A DNA stretch of 64,000 bases, taken from NCBI RefSeq assembly GCF_031157275.1, contig NZ_JAVIFW010000019.1, positions 62,001-126,000 on the forward strand, written 5' to 3'. Within the stretch, counting starts at the first letter, position 1; the number at the start of each line of letters is the position of its first letter. Origin of the DNA: Streptomyces sp. LHD-70. GTDB lineage: Bacteria; Actinomycetota; Actinomycetes; Streptomycetales; Streptomycetaceae. The position numbers were made by a program, and so were the translations under genes. The notes below the pieces were generated by a model that saw only the letters and a list, made by a program, of their open reading frames with translations, ran no database searches and had not been told where the DNA came from. Below, one piece after another: positions 25,784 to 33,589 of this stretch.

Positions 25784-26194
25784 ATGTTCGAGCTATTCAC
25801 GCACAGGTACCGCGATTTCAAGGCGGAGATGGGGGTGCCGGTACGCATCACCCTGTCGCCTCCCCGATGGGCATTGCCCTACTCCCTGGACCACAAGGTG
25901 ACTGAACTCGCTCCGAGCCGGGCGTACTTCGGCTCGGGGCGTGCGGAGTTCGAGTTGGCCTACCGGGCGCAGCTCGATCGTTGCGGGGTCGAAGCGTTGG
26001 CGGCACGGTTTCAGCGGATCGCCGTCGCGGCCGGAGACCTGCGGTTGGTACTGCTGTGTTTCGAGGACTTGGCCGAGCCGGGCGAGTGGTGTCATCGGCG
26101 CATGTTCGCTGCCTGGTGGCAGGAACGGACTGGCGGCCAGGTCAGGGAACTCGGCCCGCTGGGGCCCGCGTATGAGCAGGGGGTGTTGATGTGA
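25784..26194 (+). CDS. DUF488-family protein
   Basis: A 136-residue protein matching the DUF488 family: an N-terminal LFTHRYRDFKAEMGVPVRITLSPPRWALPY stretch and the conserved C-terminal half with LRLVLLCFEDLAEPGEWCHRRMFAAWW (Cys and His within LCFED-x-CHR). The ATG at 25784 has GGAGGG upstream. It overlaps the next gene by GTGA. The biochemical role of the family is not established; single copies occur in actinophages and mobile elements. Confidence 0.8.
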   Translation: MFELFTHRYRDFKAEMGVPVRITLSPPRWALPYSLDHKVTELAPSRAYFGSGRAEFELAYRAQLDRCGVEALAARFQRIAVAAGDLRLVLLCFEDLAEPGEWCHRRMFAAWWQERTGGQVRELGPLGPAYEQGVLM

Positions 26195-26397
26195 ACTGCG
26201 CTCCTGAAAGGCGCAATTGGGCCGAGATGGCAAGGGAGGACTTCGAGAAGCCGACCGAGCCGAAGCCCGCCCCTCCCGGCCAGGGCGAGTTGTTCGAAGC
26301 GCCGCCTGTCCGCCCGAAGGCCGGTAAGGCCAGAGCGGTTGAGGATTGCCCGTACGGGACGATCGACTTGATGAGCCTCACTGAGGCTGACGAGTAG
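26191..26397 (+). CDS. Small hypothetical protein, coupled to the DUF488 gene
   Basis: A 68-residue Pro/Glu/Lys-rich protein starting at a GTG that overlaps the preceding stop (GTGA). The middle (EPKPAPPGQGELFEAPPVRPK) resembles a disordered linker carrying a GELFE patch similar to short sliding-clamp-binding motifs (QxxLF), and the C-terminus is acidic. There is no family assignment. The overlap is the main support. Confidence 0.5.
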   Translation: MNCAPERRNWAEMAREDFEKPTEPKPAPPGQGELFEAPPVRPKAGKARAVEDCPYGTIDLMSLTEADE

Positions 26398-26802
26398 CAA
26401 TCACCCCCAGGCGTCCCGGGGTCGCTCGATTGGCGAGCGCGGCAATCCGCGCTCTCCATACGTATAGACAGTACTCCGTCTGATAGCGTTTGCTTGTTGG
26501 TGAGAGCCCGCCCTTCGGGGCGGGTATCGCCGCGCGCCGGTAGTGCACCTGGCAGCACGCCCCGCCCCCGGCGGGGAGGAGCCCGTTCGAGTCGGGCCCG
26601 GCGCTCGAGGATGCGTCCGCACGGGTTCGTGGTGCGGAGCCGACCAGCCCCCGGAACCAACCCTCCAGGCGTCCCCCGCGCCTCCTGGTTCCCAGGCGGT
26701 CCAGCACGGCAGGACCAGCCCCCTGCCCCTCCGGGCCCGCATCCCACCCCGTTCTAACTATCTAACTAACTAAGTAAGTCGGCACCCTCAGTCGGAGGCT
26801 CG
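26398..26802. other. 405-bp RNA-rich gap
   Basis: No protein gene is supported. It contains a copy of the TACGTATAGACA motif, the hairpin CCCGCCC-TTCG-GGGCGGG (26507-26524), the tRNA-Gly-like gene (26534-26605) and the hairpin TCCGCAC/GTGCGGA (about 26616-26638). A run of CTAACTA/TAAGTAAG words (about 26753-26780), which stops all frames, precedes the next ribosome binding site. Confidence 0.6.
26534..26605 (+). tRNA. tRNA-Gly(CCC)-like gene of the element
   Basis: A full 72-nt cloverleaf with perfect stems: acceptor GCGCCGG/CCGGCGC, D-arm GTGC-ACCTGGCA-GCAC with GG in the loop, anticodon arm CCCCG-CCCCCGG-CGGGG, variable AGGA, T-arm GCCCG-TTCGAGT-CGGGC, discriminator T. Anticodon CCC, C2-G71 and U73 agree with bacterial tRNA-Gly identity. 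Two oddities: position 33 is C rather than the near-universal T, which could allow C32-G38 and C33-G37 pairing, and CCA is not encoded. A stable TTCG-loop hairpin sits directly upstream. Confidence 0.7.
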
Positions 26803-28188
26803 ATGTTTCACGGATCGATCCCCGCCGACCTCCGCGCGATCATCCATGAGCACACGGCCAGTTGGGCCGGGCAGGCCGAGGACATCTACGTCGGCTGCTC
26901 GGGCAACTTCACGATCGAGCGAGTCCTGCACGACTCCGGCTTCCGACTGCATGGCTGCGACGTGCAGCTCTACTCGTCGGCGATCGGCTGGTACCTCGCC
27001 GGACAGGAACTGCCCATCACCCTGCGGGCAGAGTCCACACCCCAACTCGACTGGCTGGACTCGTACATGGACGGCCGGGCCGGGACGCTGGCCGTCGTAC
27101 TCCTCGGCTCACGGTTCTTCCAATGGCTCGGCCGGGACGATCACCCGTACTACGGGCGCATGTTGGCGGCCTACCGGCATCAGTTCCCCGAGCTGCACGC
27201 CAAGACGGTTGCGAAGATCGAGGCACTGCCGCTGGCACTGGCCTCGTACGCGGCCATGGACGTCAATCAATGGCTTGCGGAGCAGGTTCCCGGCGATGCC
27301 CCCGTGGTGGCCTTCCCGCCGTTCTTCGCCGGGGACTACGAGTCGCAGTTCGCGGCCCTCGACAAGCACTTGCAATGGCCGGCGCCGGAGTACCCGACGC
27401 TGGACGATGCGGCGAAGCAGACGCTGGTGGAGCGCATCACGGACCGGCCGCACTGGGTGCTCGGACTGCACTTCGACGTCGAGGAGCTGGGCGGCCACCT
27501 GCGCGGTCAGGTCCAGACTGCGAACCGTGGTCTGCCGATCAACGTCTACTCGTCCGTTCCGCGGTCGCGGATCGTACGGCCGTCCCAGCGGCTGGAGTTG
27601 GTCAAGGCTCCACGGCTCGTACCAGGGCAGTGCCTCGGTGACCGGCTCGCGATCGCGCCGCTGAGCATGGGGCAGTTCGCGACCCTGCGGTCGCAGTACA
27701 TGAACCACAACATCCGGCCCGGCACTCCGACGATGGCGCTCGCGGTCCTGGTCGACGGGGTCGTGGTGGGGGCGTTCGCGTTCTCCACGCCGAAGTACGA
27801 CCCGCACAACGTGTACCTGCTGTCCGACTTCCCGGTGGCGCCCACTTCGTACGGCCGTCTCGCGAAGCTCGTGCTGTACGCGGCCCTGTCGAAGGAGGCG
27901 CAGTTTTTGGCTCAGCGCACCATGAACACCCGCCTGACCCGGCTGAACACGACGGCCTTCACCCAGCGGCCGGTGTCGATGAAGTACCGCGGCCTGCTGC
28001 ACCTCAACTCCCGTAAGGAGTCGACCGATCCGGCGTATCGCTACCAGCTCGACTACGGCGCCGAGCTCGGCCGTTGGTCGCTCGCCGAGGGGTACGGGCG
28101 ATGGCGTGACCGGCACGGGCAGGCAGAGGGACTCAAGGGACCCGAACTGGAGAGGAACGAGGAGACCGCAGGTGGAGACCCGAGGTGA
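26803..28188 (+). CDS. Putative antirestriction DNA-modification protein (methyltransferase-like + GNAT/Mom-like)
   Basis: A 461-residue protein with two apparent domains. Residues about 25-190 resemble a Rossmann adenine-methyltransferase fold: YVGCSGNFT (29-37) in the place of motif I and F171-P-P-F174 in the place of the (D/N)PP(Y/F) motif, with the first position changed to Phe. Residues about 277-405 (from GDRLAIAPLS through YLLSDFPVAPTSYGRLAKLVLYAALSKEAQ to VSMKYRGLLH) look like a GNAT/Mom-type acyltransferase domain. GGAGG precedes the ATG. The gene is coupled (GTGA) to a ParB-fold gene. The domain reading is from motif recall, so the exact chemistry is inference. Confidence 0.6.
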   Translation: MFHGSIPADLRAIIHEHTASWAGQAEDIYVGCSGNFTIERVLHDSGFRLHGCDVQLYSSAIGWYLAGQELPITLRAESTPQLDWLDSYMDGRAGTLAVVLLGSRFFQWLGRDDHPYYGRMLAAYRHQFPELHAKTVAKIEALPLALASYAAMDVNQWLAEQVPGDAPVVAFPPFFAGDYESQFAALDKHLQWPAPEYPTLDDAAKQTLVERITDRPHWVLGLHFDVEELGGHLRGQVQTANRGLPINVYSSVPRSRIVRPSQRLELVKAPRLVPGQCLGDRLAIAPLSMGQFATLRSQYMNHNIRPGTPTMALAVLVDGVVVGAFAFSTPKYDPHNVYLLSDFPVAPTSYGRLAKLVLYAALSKEAQFLAQRTMNTRLTRLNTTAFTQRPVSMKYRGLLHLNSRKESTDPAYRYQLDYGAELGRWSLAEGYGRWRDRHGQAEGLKGPELERNEETAGGDPR

Positions 28189-29093
28189 GTGAGCCACTCA
28201 AGCCCCGCATGGTCGAGGGTGACCCGCGCGACCTGACGCTGCTGGACGTGAACGCCCGGTTCATGCGGCACGAGCAGTTCCAGCGGCTCGTCACGAACAT
28301 CCGTGACGACGGAACCCTGACCTCTACTCCCCTGGTGTGGAACGACGCTGGTTCCGGTCGGCGCATCGTCCTGTCCGGCAACCACCGCACCAAGGCGGCG
28401 ATCGAGGCCGGCCTTGAGCGGATCTGGTGGATGGAGATCACAGAGCCGCTCCCCCGGCAACGGCAAATCGCGCTTCAGCTGTCGCACAACGCGATCACGG
28501 GCGAGGACGATCCGGCCACCCTCAGGGCGCTGTACGACGAGCTGGAGGACGTCTCCATGCGCCTGTACTCGGGCCTGGACGACAAGACCCTGGAACTCCT
28601 CGAAGAGGTCAGTGTGCCGAGCCTGGCCGAGGCCAACCTCGACTTCGCCACGGTGCAGATCGTGTTCCTGCCCGACGAGAAGGAGGCGGCGGAGCGGGCC
28701 CTGGAAGCAGCTCGTAAGACGGCCTCTGCGGACGCCCGCTGGCTGGCGCGCATCGATCAATACGAAGCCGTTCTCGACACCTTGGACTCGGTGAAGGGCG
28801 CGCACAACATCGGCAATGTCGCCGCCGCATTCGCGATCCTGCTTGCGATGGTCGAGCGACACCTCGGCGAACTCTCCGATGGCTGGTACGACCCCGACGC
28901 ACTCCTTGCCACGCGCAAGGGCAGCGCCCCCATCGAGACGGTGCTTGCGACGCGCACCATGCCGGCGGATGCGGCGGCCGTCGTCCAGCAGGCCATCGAC
29001 CGGATGGAGCGGGACGGCGAGATCGAGACCGGGCACCGCTGGCGCGCCCTGGTGCTGTGGGCGGCCGACTACCTCGCCGGGGCGACGGGATGA
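28185..29093 (+). CDS. ParB-fold protein coupled to the modification gene
   Basis: A 302-residue protein whose first 90 residues are a ParB/sulfiredoxin-like domain (LTLLDVNARFMRHEQFQRLVTNIRDDG, then the box LSGNHRTKAAIEAG, here GNHR rather than GERR). The rest is helical, with no partition-type helix-turn-helix that I can identify. It starts with a GTG overlapping the previous stop and ends in ATGA overlapping the next gene, so it is translated as one unit with the modification protein. ParB-fold proteins accompany base-modification enzymes in several phage systems; partition is unlikely here. Confidence 0.75.
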   Translation: MSEPLKPRMVEGDPRDLTLLDVNARFMRHEQFQRLVTNIRDDGTLTSTPLVWNDAGSGRRIVLSGNHRTKAAIEAGLERIWWMEITEPLPRQRQIALQLSHNAITGEDDPATLRALYDELEDVSMRLYSGLDDKTLELLEEVSVPSLAEANLDFATVQIVFLPDEKEAAERALEAARKTASADARWLARIDQYEAVLDTLDSVKGAHNIGNVAAAFAILLAMVERHLGELSDGWYDPDALLATRKGSAPIETVLATRTMPADAAAVVQQAIDRMERDGEIETGHRWRALVLWAADYLAGATG

Positions 29094-29338
29094 CGCATAC
29101 CGATGAGGTCCGTCCAGGTCAGGTCTGGATCGACAACTACAAGCCGATGGCCGGCCGCTCCCTGCGGGTGCTTGCCGTATCCGCGCGGCACGCGCAGTGC
29201 GCCGTCCTCACCTCTCCCGCAGCCGGTGGCGCGGTCGGCCACACCGTCAGGATCCTTCTGGAACGCATGCGGCCCACGAGCACCGGTTACACCCTGCTCT
29301 ACCGCCATGACGGCACACGTGTGGAAGGCGGCTCATGA
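29090..29338 (+). CDS. Small hypothetical protein of the modification operon
   Basis: An 82-residue protein (MTHTDEVRPGQVWIDN...) whose pattern (VRPGQVWIDNYKPMAGRSLRVLAV) resembles a small beta-barrel, SH3/KOW-like fold seen in many phage ORFs. It overlaps its neighbours at both ends by four bases (ATGA at 29090; the next gene starts at 29335), so it belongs to the operon. No function is assigned. Confidence 0.65.
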   Translation: MTHTDEVRPGQVWIDNYKPMAGRSLRVLAVSARHAQCAVLTSPAAGGAVGHTVRILLERMRPTSTGYTLLYRHDGTRVEGGS

Positions 29339-29802
29339 ACCCGGCTACGCGTGCGGAACAGCAGCTCTACGCGAAGCTGCTCAAGGAGCGCTACGGCTCT
29401 CTGGACCAGCTCGAGGCCGAGCGCTACCCCCGCGATGCGGTCTCCGCCGAGCGAGCACAGGGCGGCGCGAGCGAAGAGCAGTGGCGCAGGCAGGTCCGCG
29501 AGATAGCCACGCGGTACAGCTGGCAGCTCCAGTACCACACGGCCGACTCGCGCCGTTCCGATGCTGGTTGGCCGGACGAGGTCTTCGGGCACATCAAGCA
29601 ACGGCGCACGCTCTTCATCGAGTTCAAGACCGACGACGGCCGCCTCCGCCCCGCACAGCGCGCATGGCTGGCCCACCTGTCCGACTCCGGCTTCGAGGTC
29701 GCCCTGTGGCGGCCGAGCGACCTGCACACGGTGCTGCGCGTTCTGGGTCCCGCCCGGCAGCGCGCCATCCTGCCGCCGAGCTTCCGGAGGCCCACGTCGT
29801 GA
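29335..29802 (+). CDS. VRR-NUC domain nuclease
   Basis: A 155-residue protein. The C-terminal half is a VRR-NUC domain: SDAGWPDEVF (Asp81), then LFIEFKTDDG with the Glu96-x-Lys98 pair and Gln108 in LRPAQRAWLAHL, followed by FEVALWRPSDL. These are the PD-(D/E)XK catalytic positions. The N-terminal 55 residues are helical and charged. Standalone VRR-NUC proteins of phages are thought to act on branched or recombination intermediates; it could also belong functionally to the modification cassette upstream. Confidence 0.85.
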   Translation: MNPATRAEQQLYAKLLKERYGSLDQLEAERYPRDAVSAERAQGGASEEQWRRQVREIATRYSWQLQYHTADSRRSDAGWPDEVFGHIKQRRTLFIEFKTDDGRLRPAQRAWLAHLSDSGFEVALWRPSDLHTVLRVLGPARQRAILPPSFRRPTS

Positions 29803-30008
29803 CCTGCCCGTACGCCGCTGAGAGCAGCCGCTTGCACGCCGAGATCGACCAGCTGACGACCGTCCACCGGGCTGCCGCACGCCTGGCGCGCTCCCTCACC
29901 GAGCACCTGGCCGACGGCCCGTCTCGTACGGCTGAGCAACTCGCCCAGCTCCTTGAAGGGGGCCTGGAACCTGAGGACTTGGCCCCGGCCTCGGAGGGCG
30001 AGCGATGA
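29799..30008 (+). CDS. Small helical hypothetical protein
   Basis: A 69-residue protein starting at the GTG at 29799 that overlaps the VRR-NUC stop (GTGA). It is predicted to be almost wholly helical (SSRLHAEIDQLTTVHRAAARLARSLTEHL) with an acidic C-terminus, and overlaps the next gene by ATGA. It reads like a short coiled-coil accessory protein. No family is recognised. Confidence 0.6.
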   Translation: MTCPYAAESSRLHAEIDQLTTVHRAAARLARSLTEHLADGPSRTAEQLAQLLEGGLEPEDLAPASEGER

Positions 30009-30199
30009 ACCTGGCGAAGGACAACGTCGGCTGGCAGCGCACACTCTCGGTGACGCCGCTGCCGGTCGAGGTCCGTCGAAGGGCGGCTCTGTACGTGGCA
30101 GCGCACGCCACGGGCGGCAGCCAGGCCGAGCGTCGGGACGACGTGAGCTCCTTGCTCGACAAGCTCGGTCTTCTGGACCAGGAACTGCGGACCCGCTGA
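30005..30199 (+). CDS. Small hypothetical protein
   Basis: A 64-residue basic protein (MNLAKDNVGWQRTLSVTPLP...) starting in ATGA overlap with the previous gene. It ends 78 bp before the small terminase gene. No family is recognised; the overlap is the main evidence that it is real. Confidence 0.55.
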   Translation: MNLAKDNVGWQRTLSVTPLPVEVRRRAALYVAAHATGGSQAERRDDVSSLLDKLGLLDQELRTR

Positions 30200-30277
30200 C
30201 GAGGCGTGCGCACATCGGACGAGTTAGGCGGACACGAGGACGATCCGGAGGGCGGAAGGTAGGAGCAGCAGCCGGTC

Positions 30278-30823
30278 ATGGCAGAGCGGGCCGAAGAGTG
30301 GGAGCGGCAGCCGGGTGAGTCGGCCGCCGCGTGGGAGGCGTTTGCCTGCTATCGCGACCTCGGTCTGTCTCGCAGTCTCGGCAAGGTCACCAATACGGTT
30401 CGTAAGAACCGCAGCCTGATCGAACGCTGGTCCGTTGGGCATCAGTGGGTGCTGCGTGCAGAGGCATGGGACCGCGAGCAGGACCGGCTGTGGCGCACCG
30501 AACGCCAGCAAGCCGCTCGCGAGGTCGCCCGCCGCCACGCCCGCCTCGCCTCGGCCGCGCAGGCCAAGCTCGTCGCACAGCTGCAACAGCTCGATCCCGC
30601 GCGGCTCAGCCCGTCCGATGTGATCCGCTGGCTGGAGGTCACGGTCCGCATCGAGCGCCAGGCCTACGGGATCGATCTCACTGAGGTCGCTGCCAACAGC
30701 CCTTCCGCCATCGACGTAGCGGACGTGTCCGGTCTGAGTGATGAGGAACGTCGAGCGCGGATGGAACAACTCCGACGTGAACTCGAAGCCCGTATCGGGG
30801 TGTTGGGAAGCGGTGCGTCATGA
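30278..30823 (+). CDS. Terminase small subunit-like protein
   Basis: A 181-residue protein with the N-terminal arrangement of actinophage small terminases: RQPGESAAAWEAFACYRDLGLSRSLGKVTNTVRKNRSLIERWSVGHQWVLRAEAWD, a helix-turn-helix that recognises the packaging site. It is followed by a Gln/Arg-rich coiled oligomerisation region (about 75-115). It overlaps the large terminase gene by ATGA. AGGAG lies about 9 bases before the ATG. Confidence 0.75.
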   Translation: MAERAEEWERQPGESAAAWEAFACYRDLGLSRSLGKVTNTVRKNRSLIERWSVGHQWVLRAEAWDREQDRLWRTERQQAAREVARRHARLASAAQAKLVAQLQQLDPARLSPSDVIRWLEVTVRIERQAYGIDLTEVAANSPSAIDVADVSGLSDEERRARMEQLRRELEARIGVLGSGAS

Positions 30824-33372
30824 CGGACAGAGGGGCCTCCCTCCCGAACCCGGCCGTCATGTCAGATGCCCAGCTGCATCACGAGGTCGCCGCGCTCCTG
30901 GAGGCAGACGTCCAGGCAGCCCGCCGCTGGGCCTGCGACCGTCAGGAGTGCGACGGACTGCCACACGAAGGCTGGCTCCATCACCACGCCCGCGGCAGCC
31001 AGCACACTCCTGCGAGTGAATGGACTTCGTGGCTCCTTCTCACTGGACGCGGCTGGGGAAAGATGCTGGCCGTGGACACAGTCATCCCCACGCCGAACGG
31101 CTGGAAGAAGAATGGTGAACTCCGCGTCGGCGACCAGGTATTCGACGAGTCCGGGCGTCCGTGCACGGTTACGGCAGTGTTCGATGCTGTGCCCGACCGC
31201 GCGTACCGGTTGCACTTTTCAGACGGCACGACGATCGATGCCTGCGCGGACCACCAATGGGTCACATGGGACTCGGCGGCGCGCAAGGCTCTCAATCGGT
31301 CTGCGGGGACCGATGGCCAGTTCCCGGAAGACTGGCCGTCCTGGAGAGCGCCCGGGAGGTGGGGCATCGGACGGTCTGACGGCAGTGGGCCTCGCATGGT
31401 GACCACGCAGCAGATCGTCGACACCATCACTGTCGGCAAACGCGGCGACACGAATCACGCGGTGCCGACCTGCGGGCCGCTGGAGCTCCCTGAAGCCGAA
31501 CTCCCGGTTGATCCCTACCTTTTTGGTGTCTGGCTCGGAGATGGCGACAGCGGGCAGGCAGTCATCACGTCGGCCGACGAAGAAGTTCCCGCCGCCTTCG
31601 AAGCGGCTGGCCATCCGGTGCTTCAGGTAGAGCATCGCGAGGGATTCTGCCCTCGTTGGTCGATCAGCAGGCTGCTTCCGCGGCTTCGAACCCTGGGCGT
31701 ACTTGCCAACAAGCACGTACCAGGCGTCTACCTGCGGGCCTCTCGGCAGCAGCGCATGGATCTGCTCGCGGGTTTGATGGACGCGGACGGGTATGCCGAG
31801 GCTTCGAAGGTCGAGTTCTGCACCACGAAACGCCAACTTGCTGACGCTGTCGTAGAGCTCGCCCGATCGCTGGGGCAGAAGCCACGGGTGTACGAGGAGC
31901 GCGCCAGGCACGCGGGCAAGGATCACGGGCCTCGGTGGCGGGTGGCATGGAGGTCCACAATCCCGGTGTTCCGGCTTCCCCGGAAGCAGGACCGACATGC
32001 TCTCGGCAGGGCACCCCAACAGCTCCGCAATCACCACCGAATGATCGTCCGTGCGGAGCCGATTCCTCCACAACCGATGCGGTGCCTGTCGGTCGACTCG
32101 CCCCACCGCATGTATCTGGCGGGTGAGGGGATGATCCCCACACACAACACCCGAACCGCCGCCGAGGCCGTACGAGACTGGGCTACGACGCCTGGCACGA
32201 TGATCGCGGTTGTCGCGAAGAATGCCACGCTGGTCAAGGAGATCTGCTTCGAGTCCCCCAAGTCCGGCCTCCTCGCGGTGATCCCGCCCGAGGACATCCG
32301 CCGCTACAGCCCAGGAAACGGCCTGACGACCCTCCGCCTGAAGAACGGCTCGGCGATCTACGGCTTCGGCGCCGAGACCCCCGACAACCTGCGTGGCTTC
32401 GCCTTCGACAAGGGCTGGCTGGACGAGTACGCGGCGTGGAACCGGCACACCGCGCAGTCCGTGTACGACATGCTTTGGTTCTGCCTGCGTGAGGCCCCGA
32501 GCCCGCAGGTGGTCATCTCCACCACCCCCAAGCCGCTCCCACACATCCGGCGCCTGGTTGAACGCGGCCGTACGACGCCATCAGCCTCCCGCCCGGGCGT
32601 CGTACTGACCACCGGGCGCATGGAGGACAACCGCGCCAACCTCTCCGCGGCCGCACTCGCCGAGCTCGACTCCGAGTACGGCGGGACCCGGCTCGGCCAA
32701 CAGGAGTTGGACGGCGTGCTGTTGGAGGATGTCGAGGGCGCGCTGTGGAAGCAGTGGATGTTCGAGGTCGAGGGCTTCCGTGTTGCCCGTGCCGCCGTCC
32801 CGCCGCTCGACCGCCTGGTCGTCGCGGTGGACCCAGCGGTCACGACGGCCGAGGACGCCGACTTCACGGCCTTCACGGTGGCCGGCCGCTCGTACCCCCT
32901 GGAGCAGATGTACGGCGACCGCCGCCCCCGCGGCTATCTCCTCCATACCGAGCAGGACCGCTACACCCCCACAGCGGCGATGCGTCGCGCAGCCACGCTC
33001 TACCACGAGCACCAGGCGGACTGCGTGGTCATCGAGGCCAACAACGGAGGCGAGTACCTCCCGGCGCTCCTTGAAGCAGTCGACCCGACAGTGCAGTGGC
33101 GCATCGTCCACGCCACGCGCAACAAGCGGGCACGTGCGGCCCCGGTTGCGATGCTGTACGAGCAGTCCAGGATCACGCACGCCGGTCCGGCGCGTACGTT
33201 CGCGGCGCTTGAGGAGCAGATGACGGCGTACGTCGGAGCCAGCGAACACGAGGAGAAGTCGCCGGATCTGTTGGACTCGGCGGTTTGGGCGCTGACGGAT
33301 CTGTTCCTGGATTCTTCGGCGCCTGGCGCCCCGTCACGACCAACGGACGAACGGCTCACCGGGCGCCGCTGA
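30820..33372 (+). CDS. Terminase large subunit interrupted by an intein
   Basis: An 850-residue precursor. Removing the 362-residue intein (82-443) gives a 488-residue packaging motor of normal length. The extein Walker A is LTGRGWGK (74-81) joined to TRTAAEAV (from 444), so the insertion lies between the P-loop Lys and Thr and must be spliced out for ATPase activity. Walker B is in FDKGWLDEYAAW. The C-terminal RNase H-like nuclease shows AVDPAVTTAEDADFTAF, CVVIEANNGGEYL and DLLDSAVWALTDL with the metal-binding acids. It packages element DNA into the capsid whose genes follow. Confidence 0.93.
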   Translation: MTDRGASLPNPAVMSDAQLHHEVAALLEADVQAARRWACDRQECDGLPHEGWLHHHARGSQHTPASEWTSWLLLTGRGWGKMLAVDTVIPTPNGWKKNGELRVGDQVFDESGRPCTVTAVFDAVPDRAYRLHFSDGTTIDACADHQWVTWDSAARKALNRSAGTDGQFPEDWPSWRAPGRWGIGRSDGSGPRMVTTQQIVDTITVGKRGDTNHAVPTCGPLELPEAELPVDPYLFGVWLGDGDSGQAVITSADEEVPAAFEAAGHPVLQVEHREGFCPRWSISRLLPRLRTLGVLANKHVPGVYLRASRQQRMDLLAGLMDADGYAEASKVEFCTTKRQLADAVVELARSLGQKPRVYEERARHAGKDHGPRWRVAWRSTIPVFRLPRKQDRHALGRAPQQLRNHHRMIVRAEPIPPQPMRCLSVDSPHRMYLAGEGMIPTHNTRTAAEAVRDWATTPGTMIAVVAKNATLVKEICFESPKSGLLAVIPPEDIRRYSPGNGLTTLRLKNGSAIYGFGAETPDNLRGFAFDKGWLDEYAAWNRHTAQSVYDMLWFCLREAPSPQVVISTTPKPLPHIRRLVERGRTTPSASRPGVVLTTGRMEDNRANLSAAALAELDSEYGGTRLGQQELDGVLLEDVEGALWKQWMFEVEGFRVARAAVPPLDRLVVAVDPAVTTAEDADFTAFTVAGRSYPLEQMYGDRRPRGYLLHTEQDRYTPTAAMRRAATLYHEHQADCVVIEANNGGEYLPALLEAVDPTVQWRIVHATRNKRARAAPVAMLYEQSRITHAGPARTFAALEEQMTAYVGASEHEEKSPDLLDSAVWALTDLFLDSSAPGAPSRPTDERLTGRR
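31063..32148 (+). mobile_element. Class 3-type intein with LAGLIDADG endonuclease
   Basis: The intein covers residues 82-443 of the terminase precursor. Its first residue is Met82 instead of Cys, Ser or Ala (MLAVDTVIPTPNGW). All three residues of the class 3 signature are present: Trp147 in block B (GTTIDACADHQW, position 12), Cys422 in block F (MRCLSVD, position 4) and Thr441 in block G (IPTHN, position 5). It ends His442-Asn443, and the first C-extein residue is Thr444. Two dodecapeptides, YLFGVWLGDGDS (233-244) and LLAGLMDADGY (315-325), mark a homing endonuclease domain, apparently intact. Confidence 0.9.
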
Positions 33373-33589
33373 CAGCTCCACGGAGCAAGGCGCCGATGCC
33401 TACAGTCAGCTTGTTCAAGGCGTAATCCCCCTCGGGCTCTCGGCGGCGGGCTGGCCGCATGAGGGCGGCGAACCGTGGCCGCCCACACCACCAAGTCCCC
33501 GCCACACGAGGAGACAGGTTATAAATTCACCGCCGCAGATGCGGTACCGTTCTTATAAGGTCTTGTGGTCGACTTCAACCGGAGGCTTC

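Noticed and set aside
31219..32544. 441-codon minus-strand frame opposite the intein
   Set aside because: Antisense of the intein; it has no motifs of its own and crosses the splice junction.
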